Shown: positions 26,337-34,140 of the stretch, one piece after another
Numbering within the stretch: the stretch's first letter is position 1
How the letters are laid out: each line of letters opens with the position of its first letter
DNA from: an uncultured Clostridia bacterium
GTDB taxonomy: Bacteria > Bacillota > Clostridia > UBA1381
Assembly: GCA_910585485.1 (NCBI GenBank)
Contig: CAJUEZ010000002.1
Location: 1-64,000 of the forward strand
DNA length: 64,000 nt
Direction of reading: 5' to 3'
The notes under the pieces: generated by a model
Seen by the model: only the letters and a program-made list of their open reading frames with translations
Told to the model about the DNA's origin: nothing
The model's database searches: none
Made by a program: the position numbers and the translations under genes

Positions 26337-28268
26337 ATGGTTATTGAGCATAATTCAAGAGAAAAATTTTACCGCCGTCCTTTTGGCGCGGTTCCGTGCG
26401 GCACAGAGGTAAGATTTCGTGTTTCAGCTTCCGGTATAGGCATTCCCAACGCTGTAAGGCTTGTATATAAGCGTGACGGGGAAGACGAGCAGCGTGTAAA
26501 TATGGCGTATCTTTTTAATCAGGCTGATGATTGTATTTATTCTGTAAAGGTAAAAATGCCCGAAAAGCCGGGGCTTGTTTGGTATTATTTTGAATTTGCG
26601 ACTGACAGAGGTATGGTTTATTATGGAAATAACCATAAAAACCTTGGCGGTTTGGGAGAAATGAGTTTTAATATGCCGTCAAATTCATTCCAGATAACTG
26701 TTTATGAAGCTGACTATAAAACACCGGAGTGGTTTAAAACAGGTGTCGCATATCAAATTTTTGTCGATCGTTTCTATAACGGAAATGAGGACGGTTCATT
26801 TTTGGGTGACAGAACGGACATAATCAAACGCGATTGGGGTGAGCAGCCGTTTTATAAGGCGGAGCAGTTTGGCGGGGAATATCTTGCAAACGACTTCTTT
26901 GGCGGCAACTTAAAGGGAGTAATAAAAAAGCTTCCTTATCTTAAAGAATTGGGAATATCAGTTATATATCTTAATCCTATTTTTAAGGCTTACTCAAATC
27001 ATAAGTATGATACGGGCGACTATGAAACGATTGACCCGATGTTTGGCGATGAAGAGACTTTTAAAGAACTTTGTAAAAAAGCAAACGACATGGGAATACG
27101 CATAATACTGGATGGTGTGTTTAATCATACAGGCAGCAATAGCCGCTATTTTAATAAGAACGGAGAATATGACAGCGTAGGCGCGTATCAGTCACAGGAT
27201 TCGCCGTATTATACGTGGTTCCGTTTTATGGATTGGCCTAATGTATATGAGTCGTGGTGGGGAATGACAACATTGCCTCAGATAGAAGAGCATAGCGAGG
27301 AGTGCAGAAAATATCTTCTTTCAGGCGAGGACGCGATTGTTAAAAAGTGGATAAAGAACGGCGCTTCCGGTTGGAGACTGGACGTGGTTGATGAACTTCC
27401 GGGATTCTTTGTGAAGGAATTGCGCAGCGGTGTAAAAAGTGTCAGTGAGGATGCTGTTATAATAGGCGAGGTTTGGGAAGACGCTTCCAATAAGAGCGCC
27501 TATGGTGAGCGCCGCGAGTATTTCCTCGGCAAAGAACTTGACTCTGTTATGAATTATCCTATGCGCCGCGCTTTGATTGACGCGGCGAGCGGAAAGATTG
27601 ACGCTGCGGAATTTAACGCGAGACTTATGAATATTAAGGAAAATTATCCGGAACCGGCATATTACTCGCTTTTGAATATGGTGACAAGCCATGATGTGGA
27701 GCGTATTATGACAATTATGGGTGACGCGCCTTCAAGGCATGACATTTCTAAGGATTTCCAAGCGCAGTTCAATCTTGATGGTTATGCGCTGGAACTTGCA
27801 AAGGAAAGAGCCACGCTTGTTCTTGGACTTCAGATGACGCTTCCGGGAGTTCCTTGTATCTTTTACGGTGATGAAATCGGTATGCAAGGTTATGGTGACC
27901 CGTTCTGTCGCCAGACTTTTCCGTGGGATAAGATAAATGAGATTGACCCTGACGGACGCGTGCGAAAGAGATACAAAGATATGATTTCGCTCAGAAACAG
28001 TTCAAAAGCGTTTTCAATCGGTGAGTTTGACAGTGTATATCAGGGCGGGCATGTTTATGGATTTATCAGATATTATAAAAATGAAAAGTATGTTGTTATG
28101 GTGAATATGGGCACGACTGAAGAATACGTGCGAGTAGATGTTGCAAGATACAATATTAATAAAATAATATGTGTGACACAAGAGGTTGAAAGCAAGGAAG
28201 CCGATGACGGTATTTATTATATTGACATGCCGAGATTGTGGATAAAAGTTTACAAGGCAGAGGAATAA
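26337..28268 (+). CDS. GH13 alpha-glucan hydrolase (neopullulanase/cyclomaltodextrinase type)
   Basis: 643 residues. An N-terminal beta domain (about 1-125, CBM34-like) precedes a GH13 barrel with nucleophile D349 (GWRLDVVDELP), acid/base E378 (IIGEVWEDAS) and D453 (VTSHDVERI), then a C-terminal beta domain. There is no signal peptide, so it acts in the cytoplasm, most likely on maltodextrins left by phosphorylase or taken up. Exact specificity is not readable. ATG 26337 is chosen because AAGGGGG precedes it by 6 bases. An in-frame ATG 24 codons earlier falls in the hairpin region. Confidence 0.9.
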   Translation: MVIEHNSREKFYRRPFGAVPCGTEVRFRVSASGIGIPNAVRLVYKRDGEDEQRVNMAYLFNQADDCIYSVKVKMPEKPGLVWYYFEFATDRGMVYYGNNHKNLGGLGEMSFNMPSNSFQITVYEADYKTPEWFKTGVAYQIFVDRFYNGNEDGSFLGDRTDIIKRDWGEQPFYKAEQFGGEYLANDFFGGNLKGVIKKLPYLKELGISVIYLNPIFKAYSNHKYDTGDYETIDPMFGDEETFKELCKKANDMGIRIILDGVFNHTGSNSRYFNKNGEYDSVGAYQSQDSPYYTWFRFMDWPNVYESWWGMTTLPQIEEHSEECRKYLLSGEDAIVKKWIKNGASGWRLDVVDELPGFFVKELRSGVKSVSEDAVIIGEVWEDASNKSAYGERREYFLGKELDSVMNYPMRRALIDAASGKIDAAEFNARLMNIKENYPEPAYYSLLNMVTSHDVERIMTIMGDAPSRHDISKDFQAQFNLDGYALELAKERATLVLGLQMTLPGVPCIFYGDEIGMQGYGDPFCRQTFPWDKINEIDPDGRVRKRYKDMISLRNSSKAFSIGEFDSVYQGGHVYGFIRYYKNEKYVVMVNMGTTEEYVRVDVARYNINKIICVTQEVESKEADDGIYYIDMPRLWIKVYKAEE

Positions 28269-28278
28269 GGACAACAAT

Positions 28279-29082
28279 ATGAAAGACAAATTTTCGGGAT
28301 ACCTGATTGTCTCCGATATGGATGCGACGTTACTTTGTGATGATCACAGTATATCAGAGAAAAATAGAAAAGCGATAGAATATTTTATACAGCATGGCGG
28401 CTATTTCAGTGTTGCAACGGGGAGAATGGTGGAGGCGGTGCGTTCTTACATGCCGCCTCTGAATATAAACGCTCCCGCTATACTCCATAACGGCGCAAAG
28501 ATATATGACTTCAGTGCGGATAAGACGTTGTTTGAAAAGTCGATTGAAGAGGAAAGAAAACAGGCAATAAAGCGTGTTTATAATGATTTCCCTGATGTTG
28601 GTCTTGAAGTTTACAGCGATGAAACGGTTTATGTATACAGAAAATGCGAGGAGACAAAGCGTTTTCTTACCCGCAGCTATGAGGTCGTGTATGACCTCCC
28701 TGAGGAAATATGGGCAAAACCATGGATTAAGGTTTTGTTAATTGGGGAAAGAGAACTTCTTGATAAACGAGAGAAAACTTACAGGGAGAAATATGACAGC
28801 GGTTATGCGGTAAGAAGCGGTGAACATTTTTTGGACGTGGTCGCGAACGGAGTCTCTAAAGGCAGAGGACTTGAAAAACTTGCGAGTCTGCTTAAGATTG
28901 ATAAAGATAAAGTTATCGCTGTTGGAGATAATATGAACGATATTTCAATGCTTGAAGCGGCAAGTATTTCTTATGCCGTGGAAAACGGCGAGGAAAGTGT
29001 TAAAAAAGCGGCTGACCATATTGCTCCATCAAATAATGATGACGCTATCGCGTATATAATAGAACAAATACAACATAAATAA
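28279..29082 (+). CDS. Cof-type HAD superfamily sugar-phosphatase
   Basis: 267 residues. HAD motif I is SDMDATLLCDD (DxD nucleophile pair), motif II is ATGRM, and motifs III/IV are K(G/S)RGLEKL and GDNMNDISMLEAA; a C2b-type cap sits between. Such proteins dephosphorylate small phosphosugars or flavin/pyridoxal phosphates in the cytoplasm. Its position 10 bases after the GH13 gene suggests a sugar phosphate, but that is inference. A strong terminator follows. Confidence 0.9.
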   Translation: MKDKFSGYLIVSDMDATLLCDDHSISEKNRKAIEYFIQHGGYFSVATGRMVEAVRSYMPPLNINAPAILHNGAKIYDFSADKTLFEKSIEEERKQAIKRVYNDFPDVGLEVYSDETVYVYRKCEETKRFLTRSYEVVYDLPEEIWAKPWIKVLLIGERELLDKREKTYREKYDSGYAVRSGEHFLDVVANGVSKGRGLEKLASLLKIDKDKVIAVGDNMNDISMLEAASISYAVENGEESVKKAADHIAPSNNDDAIAYIIEQIQHK

Positions 29083-29102
29083 AAATCGGCTTGTATAACA
29101 CA

Positions 29103-29132
29103 AAATGCCCGACACATATGTGCCGGGCATTT
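29103..29132. terminator. Bidirectional terminator between the HAD gene and ackA
   Basis: Stem AAATGCCCG(A)CACA / TGTG(C)CGGGCATTT with one A-C mismatch and a small loop. It has A/T runs on both sides and lies between convergent genes. Confidence 0.88.
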
Positions 29133-29149
29133 GTTTTGCCATAAAGTTA

Positions 29150-30349
29150 TTATTTACCTTCGACTAATCTCTTTGTATCAATCGCAATCATAAGTTCCTC
29201 GTTTGTCGGGATTACAAGCGTTTTAACCTTTGCGCTGTCAGCTGAAATATCCACAGTGCCTCTTGTTGAATTTTTTGACGGGTCGATTGCAATACCCATA
29301 AATTCAAGACCATCGACTATTGCCGCTCTTGTGGCAGCGTCGTTTTCACCGACACCGGCAGTGAATACAACAGCGTCGATACCACCCATTGCCGCAGCGT
29401 AAGCGCCGATATTTTTCTTAACCTGATATGTAAACATATCAAGCGCAAGCTGAGCTCTCTTGTTTCCGTCAGCGGAAGCCGCGCTTAAATCACGGAAGTC
29501 TGATGACACTCCTGAAACACCCTGAACACCGCTCTTCTTATTCATCATAGCGTCAACGTCTTGCGCGCTCATGCCCTTCTGTGAAATCAGATATGTAACA
29601 ACCGCTGGATCCATAGCGCCTGTTCTTGTACCCATCGGCACACCGTCAAGCGGAGTGAAGCCCATTGAAGTGTCAACGCACTTTCCGCAGTCAACTGCTG
29701 AAATTGATGAACCGTTGCCGAGATGGCATGTTACAATCTTTAAGTCCTCTTTCTTTTTGCCAAGGAACTCGGCAGCCTTTTGTGATACATACTTATGGCT
29801 TGTGCCGTGGAAGCCGTATTTTCTGATTCTGTCATTTTCGTACATCTCATATGGAAGAGCATACATAAAAGCTTTCGGCGGCATTGTCTGATGGAATGCC
29901 GTATCAAACACACCTACCATCGGAGTGTTTGGCATAATCTTCTTGCATGCTTCGATGCCGATGATATTCGGCGGATTGTGAAGCGGAGCAAGCGGAGTAC
30001 ACTTTTGAAGCGCTTTCATAACAGCTTCCGTTATCATACATGAATCCGCAAACTCCTCAGCACCGTGTACAACTCTGTGACCAACCGCGCCTATTTCGTC
30101 CATTGACTTTATAACGCCGATTTTTTCGTCAACAAGAGCGTCAATTACCATTTGAATCGCATCGCCGTGATCCTTCATCGGCTTTTCAAGTTTTGTCTTT
30201 TCATCTTTTGCAACATTTGTATGCTGTAAATTTGAACCTTCTATTCCTATTCTTTCGCAAAGTCCCTTCGCAAGAACCTGTTCGTTGTCCATATCAATAA
30301 GCTGATATTTAAGTGATGAACTACCCGCGTTTATAACTAAAATTTTCAT
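29150..30349 (-). CDS. ackA: Acetate kinase
   Basis: 399 residues. The MKILVINAGSSSLKYQL start, the VVHGAEEF and GFHGTSHKYVSQ motifs and TAGVGEN place it firmly in the acetokinase family. It makes ATP and acetate from acetyl phosphate, the last step of acetogenic fermentation. GAAAGGAAG precedes ATG at 30349; an upstream extension of 34 lysine-rich codons has no ribosome site and is rejected. pta lies 124 bases upstream in the same direction. Confidence 0.97.
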   Translation of the reverse strand: MKILVINAGSSSLKYQLIDMDNEQVLAKGLCERIGIEGSNLQHTNVAKDEKTKLEKPMKDHGDAIQMVIDALVDEKIGVIKSMDEIGAVGHRVVHGAEEFADSCMITEAVMKALQKCTPLAPLHNPPNIIGIEACKKIMPNTPMVGVFDTAFHQTMPPKAFMYALPYEMYENDRIRKYGFHGTSHKYVSQKAAEFLGKKKEDLKIVTCHLGNGSSISAVDCGKCVDTSMGFTPLDGVPMGTRTGAMDPAVVTYLISQKGMSAQDVDAMMNKKSGVQGVSGVSSDFRDLSAASADGNKRAQLALDMFTYQVKKNIGAYAAAMGGIDAVVFTAGVGENDAATRAAIVDGLEFMGIAIDPSKNSTRGTVDISADSAKVKTLVIPTNEELMIAIDTKRLVEGK

Positions 30350-30473
30350 TTTTTTACTTCCTTTCTGTTTTTTTGCGGCATATTTTTCTTTAATTTTGTC
30401 TTTCAATTTTAAAATTAAAGATAATGCCATCTGATTAGATATATATCCCATAATATGCTACTCGTTGCAGCGA

Positions 30474-31472
30474 TTAATTTTGTGCCTGAATTGATGTTAT
30501 TGCCACAACTCCCGCAATATCCTCAGCTGTGCAGCCTCTTGAAAGGTCATTTACAGGCTTTGCAATACCCTGAAGAATAGGTCCGTAAGCTTCCGCTTTT
30601 GCAAGTCTCTGTGTAAGTTTATATCCGATATTGCCCGCGTCAAGATTTGGGAATATCAGCACGTTCGCACTGCCTGCAACGTCTGATGAAGGAGCCTTTG
30701 ACTTAGCAACGCTGTCCACGATAGCAGCATCAAGCTGAAGTTCTCCGTCAAGTTTAAGTTCGGGAGCCTTTTCCTTAGCAAGCTTGGTAGCTTCCTGCAT
30801 TTTGTCAACAAGATGGCTTTTGGCGCTGCCATATGTAGAATACGATAACATAGCAACTTTTGGCTCACCGCCGATAAGCTGTTTGTATGAAGCCGCTGAT
30901 GAAATTGCGATTTCGCTTACCTCGTCTGCTGTCGGGTCCTGGTTAAGACCGCAGTCTCCAAAAATAAAGGTTCCGTCGTTTCCGTACTCGCAGTTAGGAA
31001 CGTTCATGATAAAGAATGCCGATACAAGTTTTGTGCCGGGCGCGGTTTTCAAAATCTGCAAAGAAGGACGGATTGTGTCGGCTGAGGAATGAACCGCTCC
31101 GGATACCATGCCGTCCGCGTCACCCTGCTTAACCATCATAACCGCGTAATATGACGGGTCTTTGATAGTTTCAGCAGCCTGCTCAGGAGTAACTCCCTTA
31201 TTCTTTCTCAGCTCATAGAATACGTTTGCATATTCCTCGTTCTTATCGCTGTTTTGGCTGTCAACAATCTTGATACCTTCAATATCCAGCTTTTCAGCGT
31301 CAGCTATAGTCTTTATTTTATCGGGATTGCCGACAAGAATGACTTTAGCGTAGCCTTCTTTTTTTACTATTTCTGCCGCTTTGAGAGTTCTAATTTCTTC
31401 ACCCTCCGCAAGCACGATTGTTTTGATGTCTTTTTTAGCGCGTTCTTTTAGATTTTCTATGAATGTACTCAT
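30474..31472 (-). CDS. pta: Phosphate acetyltransferase
   Basis: 332 residues, the short single-domain Pta form. Seen: SGAVHSSADTIRPSLQ, GDCGLNQDPTADE, MLSYSTYGSAK and NVLIFPNLDAGNIGYKL. It interconverts acetyl-CoA and acetyl phosphate ahead of AckA. The start follows AAAGGAG. Pta enzymes also occur in propanediol/ethanolamine microcompartments (as PduL or EutD); the PduB-like shell gene upstream is notable, but this Pta has no obvious encapsulation peptide. Confidence 0.96.
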   Translation of the reverse strand: MSTFIENLKERAKKDIKTIVLAEGEEIRTLKAAEIVKKEGYAKVILVGNPDKIKTIADAEKLDIEGIKIVDSQNSDKNEEYANVFYELRKNKGVTPEQAAETIKDPSYYAVMMVKQGDADGMVSGAVHSSADTIRPSLQILKTAPGTKLVSAFFIMNVPNCEYGNDGTFIFGDCGLNQDPTADEVSEIAISSAASYKQLIGGEPKVAMLSYSTYGSAKSHLVDKMQEATKLAKEKAPELKLDGELQLDAAIVDSVAKSKAPSSDVAGSANVLIFPNLDAGNIGYKLTQRLAKAEAYGPILQGIAKPVNDLSRGCTAEDIAGVVAITSIQAQN

Positions 31473-31516
31473 TTTTAAAAACTCCTTTTTCTCTTTTTAT
31501 TTATGCCTTACCTAAT

Positions 31517-31545
31517 ATTATATACCTTTTTTTACATGTTTTCAA
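31517..31545 (-). promoter_or_regulatory. Promoter of pta-ackA
   Basis: Minus strand TTGAAA (31540-31545), 17-base spacer, TATAAT (31517-31522). Confidence 0.82.
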
Positions 31546-31556
31546 GTAATTATTAC

Positions 31557-31596
31557 AAAAAAAATACCGTTAAATCCTAAAATTTGGATTAAACGG
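31557..31596 (-). terminator. Intrinsic terminator of the shell-protein gene
   Basis: Minus strand stem CCGTTTAATCC / GGATTTAACGG (one mismatch), 8-base loop, then eight T residues. It ends the shell-protein transcript before the pta promoter. Confidence 0.85.
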
Positions 31597-31601
31597 CAGA
31601 G

Positions 31602-32315
31602 TTATTTTATGTAAGGATTTGTGACGGGAATAGGGTCTGAACCGAGCGAGCGCAAAAGCTGCATTCCCGCGTCTCTTGCGTTTATTACCGCTGTCTTAAC
31701 AGCGGAGGCTTCGCCTGTGAATATGATAATAACCTCGTTGGAATGACTTGTGCCGCTGTCGGGGCGGAGTGTTTTAAGAAGTTCCACACCGGCCGATTTC
31801 ATCGCAATATCAGCAATCACCATGCCTATAGGAGCGGGTGACGCGCAAACGAATCCAAACGGCTGTCCTTCGGGCACTTTGAACGCTTTATTAATCGCCT
31901 CTCCGCTTCTCGCGCTGTACTGAAATTCCATATGTCCCGCTTCGCTTATGTAAATTTCACCGGCATTTATATTAATATATTTAAGAGCCAGTTCAACGCA
32001 CTGCCTTGCGTCAGCGGGAGTTTCACCGCCGATTATAATGAAGTTGCCGTGTCCGCCCCAACCCTTAGTGTCGCGCGGAATCTCTATTGAGATAACCTCT
32101 GTGGAAGTGGCTTTTACAGCGTCGTCCACCGCCCGGATTTGCGCGCCTGCGCCTGTGCGCGAGCCTATCAGTCCGATTGCGTGAAATTTTTCGGGGATAT
32201 TCATTTGCTTTTGAAGTTCAGTATCCACATTGGCAATTACAAGTCCGATTGTATCGCATACGCCCGCGCCGACAAATTGTGTCAGTCCGCATTTTCCAAA
32301 CATATCATTTTGCAT
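31602..32315 (-). CDS. PduB-like tandem-BMC microcompartment shell protein
   Basis: 237 residues, the size of the short PduB form. Two bacterial-microcompartment domains in tandem are visible: TEFVG-like LTQFVGAGVCDTIGLVIANVD and IEIPRDTKGWGGHGNFIIIGG in the first, and FGFVCASPAPIGMVIADIAMKSAGVELL and SNEVIIIFTGEASAVK in the second. Such trimers form shell facets, often with a gated pore. No BMC-H, BMC-P, cargo enzyme or regulator is present nearby; the neighbours are pta-ackA and divergent hydG. ATG 32315 follows GGAGGG; an in-frame start 6 codons earlier has none. Confidence 0.88.
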   Translation of the reverse strand: MQNDMFGKCGLTQFVGAGVCDTIGLVIANVDTELQKQMNIPEKFHAIGLIGSRTGAGAQIRAVDDAVKATSTEVISIEIPRDTKGWGGHGNFIIIGGETPADARQCVELALKYININAGEIYISEAGHMEFQYSARSGEAINKAFKVPEGQPFGFVCASPAPIGMVIADIAMKSAGVELLKTLRPDSGTSHSNEVIIIFTGEASAVKTAVINARDAGMQLLRSLGSDPIPVTNPYIK

Positions 32316-32353
32316 AATATCCCTCCGTTTCATAGATAATATCGTTACTGATA

Positions 32354-32382
32354 ATTATATCATTTTTTAAGATACTTTGCAA
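32354..32382 (-). promoter_or_regulatory. Promoter of the shell-protein gene
   Basis: Minus strand TTGCAA (32377-32382), 17-base spacer, TATAAT (32354-32359). It is back-to-back with the hydG promoter, the two -35 elements being 18 bases apart. Confidence 0.8.
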
Positions 32383-32400
32383 CTTTTTTTGAAATAATTG

Positions 32401-32429
32401 TTTACCAAAAACTTTTTTTGTGATATAGT
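32401..32429 (+). promoter_or_regulatory. Promoter of hydG
   Basis: TTTACC 32401-32406, 17-base spacer, TATAGT 32424-32429. Confidence 0.68.
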
Positions 32430-32453
32430 ATATTGTTGAAAGAAGGTATAGAT

Positions 32454-33872
32454 ATGTATGATGTAAAATCAATGAACGCGGAGGAATTTATTGACGACGA
32501 AGAAATTTTATCCACTCTTGAATATGCAAAGGCAAACAAGAATAATAAGGCGATGATTAGCGCGCTGATTGAGAGAGCGCGCGACTGTAAAGGGCTTAGT
32601 CACAGGGAGGCGTCAGTGCTTCTCGCGTGTGAGGACAAGGAACTTAACGAAAAAATGTACACGCTTGCCCGTGAGATAAAGCAAAGAATATACGGAAACA
32701 GGATAGTTATGTTTGCGCCGCTGTATCTGTCAAATTACTGTATAAACAGCTGTGTATACTGTCCGTACCATGTAAAAAACAAGCATATATGCCGTAAGAA
32801 GCTTACTCAGGAGCAGGTTAAAGAAGAAACAATCGCTTTGCAGGATATGGGACACAAGCGTCTCGCACTTGAAGCGGGAGAAGATCCTGTGAATAATCCT
32901 CTTGAATATATACTGGAATGTATTGACACAATTTATTCGATTAAACATAAAAATGGCGCTATTAGACGCGTAAATGTAAATATTGCCGCGACTACTGTTG
33001 AGAATTACAGAAAGTTAAAAGACGCGGGAATAGGCACATATATTCTGTTTCAGGAAACATACAATAAGAAGAATTACGAGGCGCTTCATCCTGCCGGACC
33101 GAAGCATGATTACTGTTACCATACAGAGGCTATGGACAGAGCTATGCAGGGAGGTATTGACGATGTGGGACTGGGTGTTCTCTTCGGACTCGATACTTAC
33201 GCGTATGAGTTGGCAGGTCTTTTAATGCATGCAGAGCATCTTGAGGCATCATTTGGAGTAGGACCTCACACTATAAGCGTTCCGCGCATTTGTCCCGCTG
33301 ATGATATTGACGTTAATGATTTTTCAAACGCTGTTCCGGATGAGATATGGCATAAGCTGATTGCCATAATCAGAATAGCAGTGCCGTACACAGGCATGAT
33401 TGTTTCAACAAGAGAAAGCGAGAAGAACAGAAAGCAGGCTCTTGAACTGGGTATTTCACAGATAAGCGGCGCGTCAAGCACAAGCGTGGGCGGATATGTG
33501 GAGCCTGAAAAGGAAGAGGAAAACACCGCTCAGTTTGACAGAAGCGATACGAGAACTCTGGACGAGGTGGTAAATTGGCTTTTGGAACTGGGGTATATTC
33601 CGTCATTCTGTACCGCGTGCTACCGTGAGGGCAGAACGGGAGACAGATTTATGTCGCTTGCTAAAACCGGCGCAATCCAAAACTGCTGTCAGCCTAACGC
33701 GCTTATGACTTTGGAGGAATATTTATGCGACTATGCCTCGGATAAAACTGCCGAAAACGGAAGAAAAGTTATTGAGGCGGAACTTGAAAAAATTCCGAAT
33801 GATAACGTAAAACGTATCGCAAAGGAAAACATCGAGAAAATCAAGCATGGTGACCGTGATTTTAGATTTTAA
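32454..33872 (+). CDS. hydG: [FeFe]-hydrogenase H-cluster maturation radical SAM enzyme HydG
   Basis: 472 residues. The radical-SAM cluster Cys are C96, C100 and C103 (CINSCVYC), and the C-terminal CX2CX22C that holds the auxiliary cluster is complete (C386, C389, C412). Together with ThiH-like sequence throughout, these distinguish HydG from ThiH. HydG cleaves tyrosine to supply the CO and cyanide ligands of the hydrogenase active site. No hydE, hydF or hydrogenase gene lies in this window, so they must be elsewhere. AGAAGG precedes ATG 32454; a TTG start 7 codons earlier is less likely. Confidence 0.95.
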   Translation: MYDVKSMNAEEFIDDEEILSTLEYAKANKNNKAMISALIERARDCKGLSHREASVLLACEDKELNEKMYTLAREIKQRIYGNRIVMFAPLYLSNYCINSCVYCPYHVKNKHICRKKLTQEQVKEETIALQDMGHKRLALEAGEDPVNNPLEYILECIDTIYSIKHKNGAIRRVNVNIAATTVENYRKLKDAGIGTYILFQETYNKKNYEALHPAGPKHDYCYHTEAMDRAMQGGIDDVGLGVLFGLDTYAYELAGLLMHAEHLEASFGVGPHTISVPRICPADDIDVNDFSNAVPDEIWHKLIAIIRIAVPYTGMIVSTRESEKNRKQALELGISQISGASSTSVGGYVEPEKEEENTAQFDRSDTRTLDEVVNWLLELGYIPSFCTACYREGRTGDRFMSLAKTGAIQNCCQPNALMTLEEYLCDYASDKTAENGRKVIEAELEKIPNDNVKRIAKENIEKIKHGDRDFRF

Positions 33873-33908
33873 ACATAACATTACAAACATAACATTACAA
33901 ACATAACA
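33871..33908 (+). repeat. 14-bp tandem repeat after hydG
   Basis: The unit AAACATAACATTAC occurs twice in full (33871-33884, 33885-33898) and once in part (to 33908), starting inside the hydG stop codon. It looks like slippage-prone simple sequence. Confidence 0.85.
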
Positions 33909-33916
33909 GATAATAT

Positions 33917-33998
33917 AAAACTGCCGTATTTGGATACGCGCCCTGAAAGTGTATGATTTTTGGGGTGCCTATCATTTGTAAATCGGCAGTTTTTTTTA
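33917..33998 (+). terminator. hydG terminator with an unusually large loop
   Basis: Stem AAAACTGCCG (33917-33926) / CGGCAGTTTT (33984-33993), followed by an uninterrupted T-run. About 57 bases lie inside, including a second pairing GCGCCC / GGGGTGC. This is a larger, multi-helix element than an ordinary terminator. Confidence 0.7.
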
Positions 33999-34080
33999 TA
34001 AAAAATTTATAGTATTTTTATTCATGATTGGAATTTTTTCGGAAATATCAATAAATAATCTAAAATTCGCCAAAAAATCA

Positions 34081-34109
34081 TTGTAAAATAACGGATTGGG
34101 GTATATAAT
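34081..34109 (+). promoter_or_regulatory. Promoter of typA
   Basis: TTGTAA 34081-34086, 17-base spacer, TATAAT 34104-34109. Confidence 0.75.
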
Positions 34110-34140
34110 AAATAGGTTGGGACAGAAAGGAAGATTTTGT

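Noticed and set aside
32454..33872. Tyrosine lyase ThiH as an alternative to HydG
   Set aside because: The C-terminal CX2CX22C motif that defines HydG is complete, and no thiamine genes are nearby.
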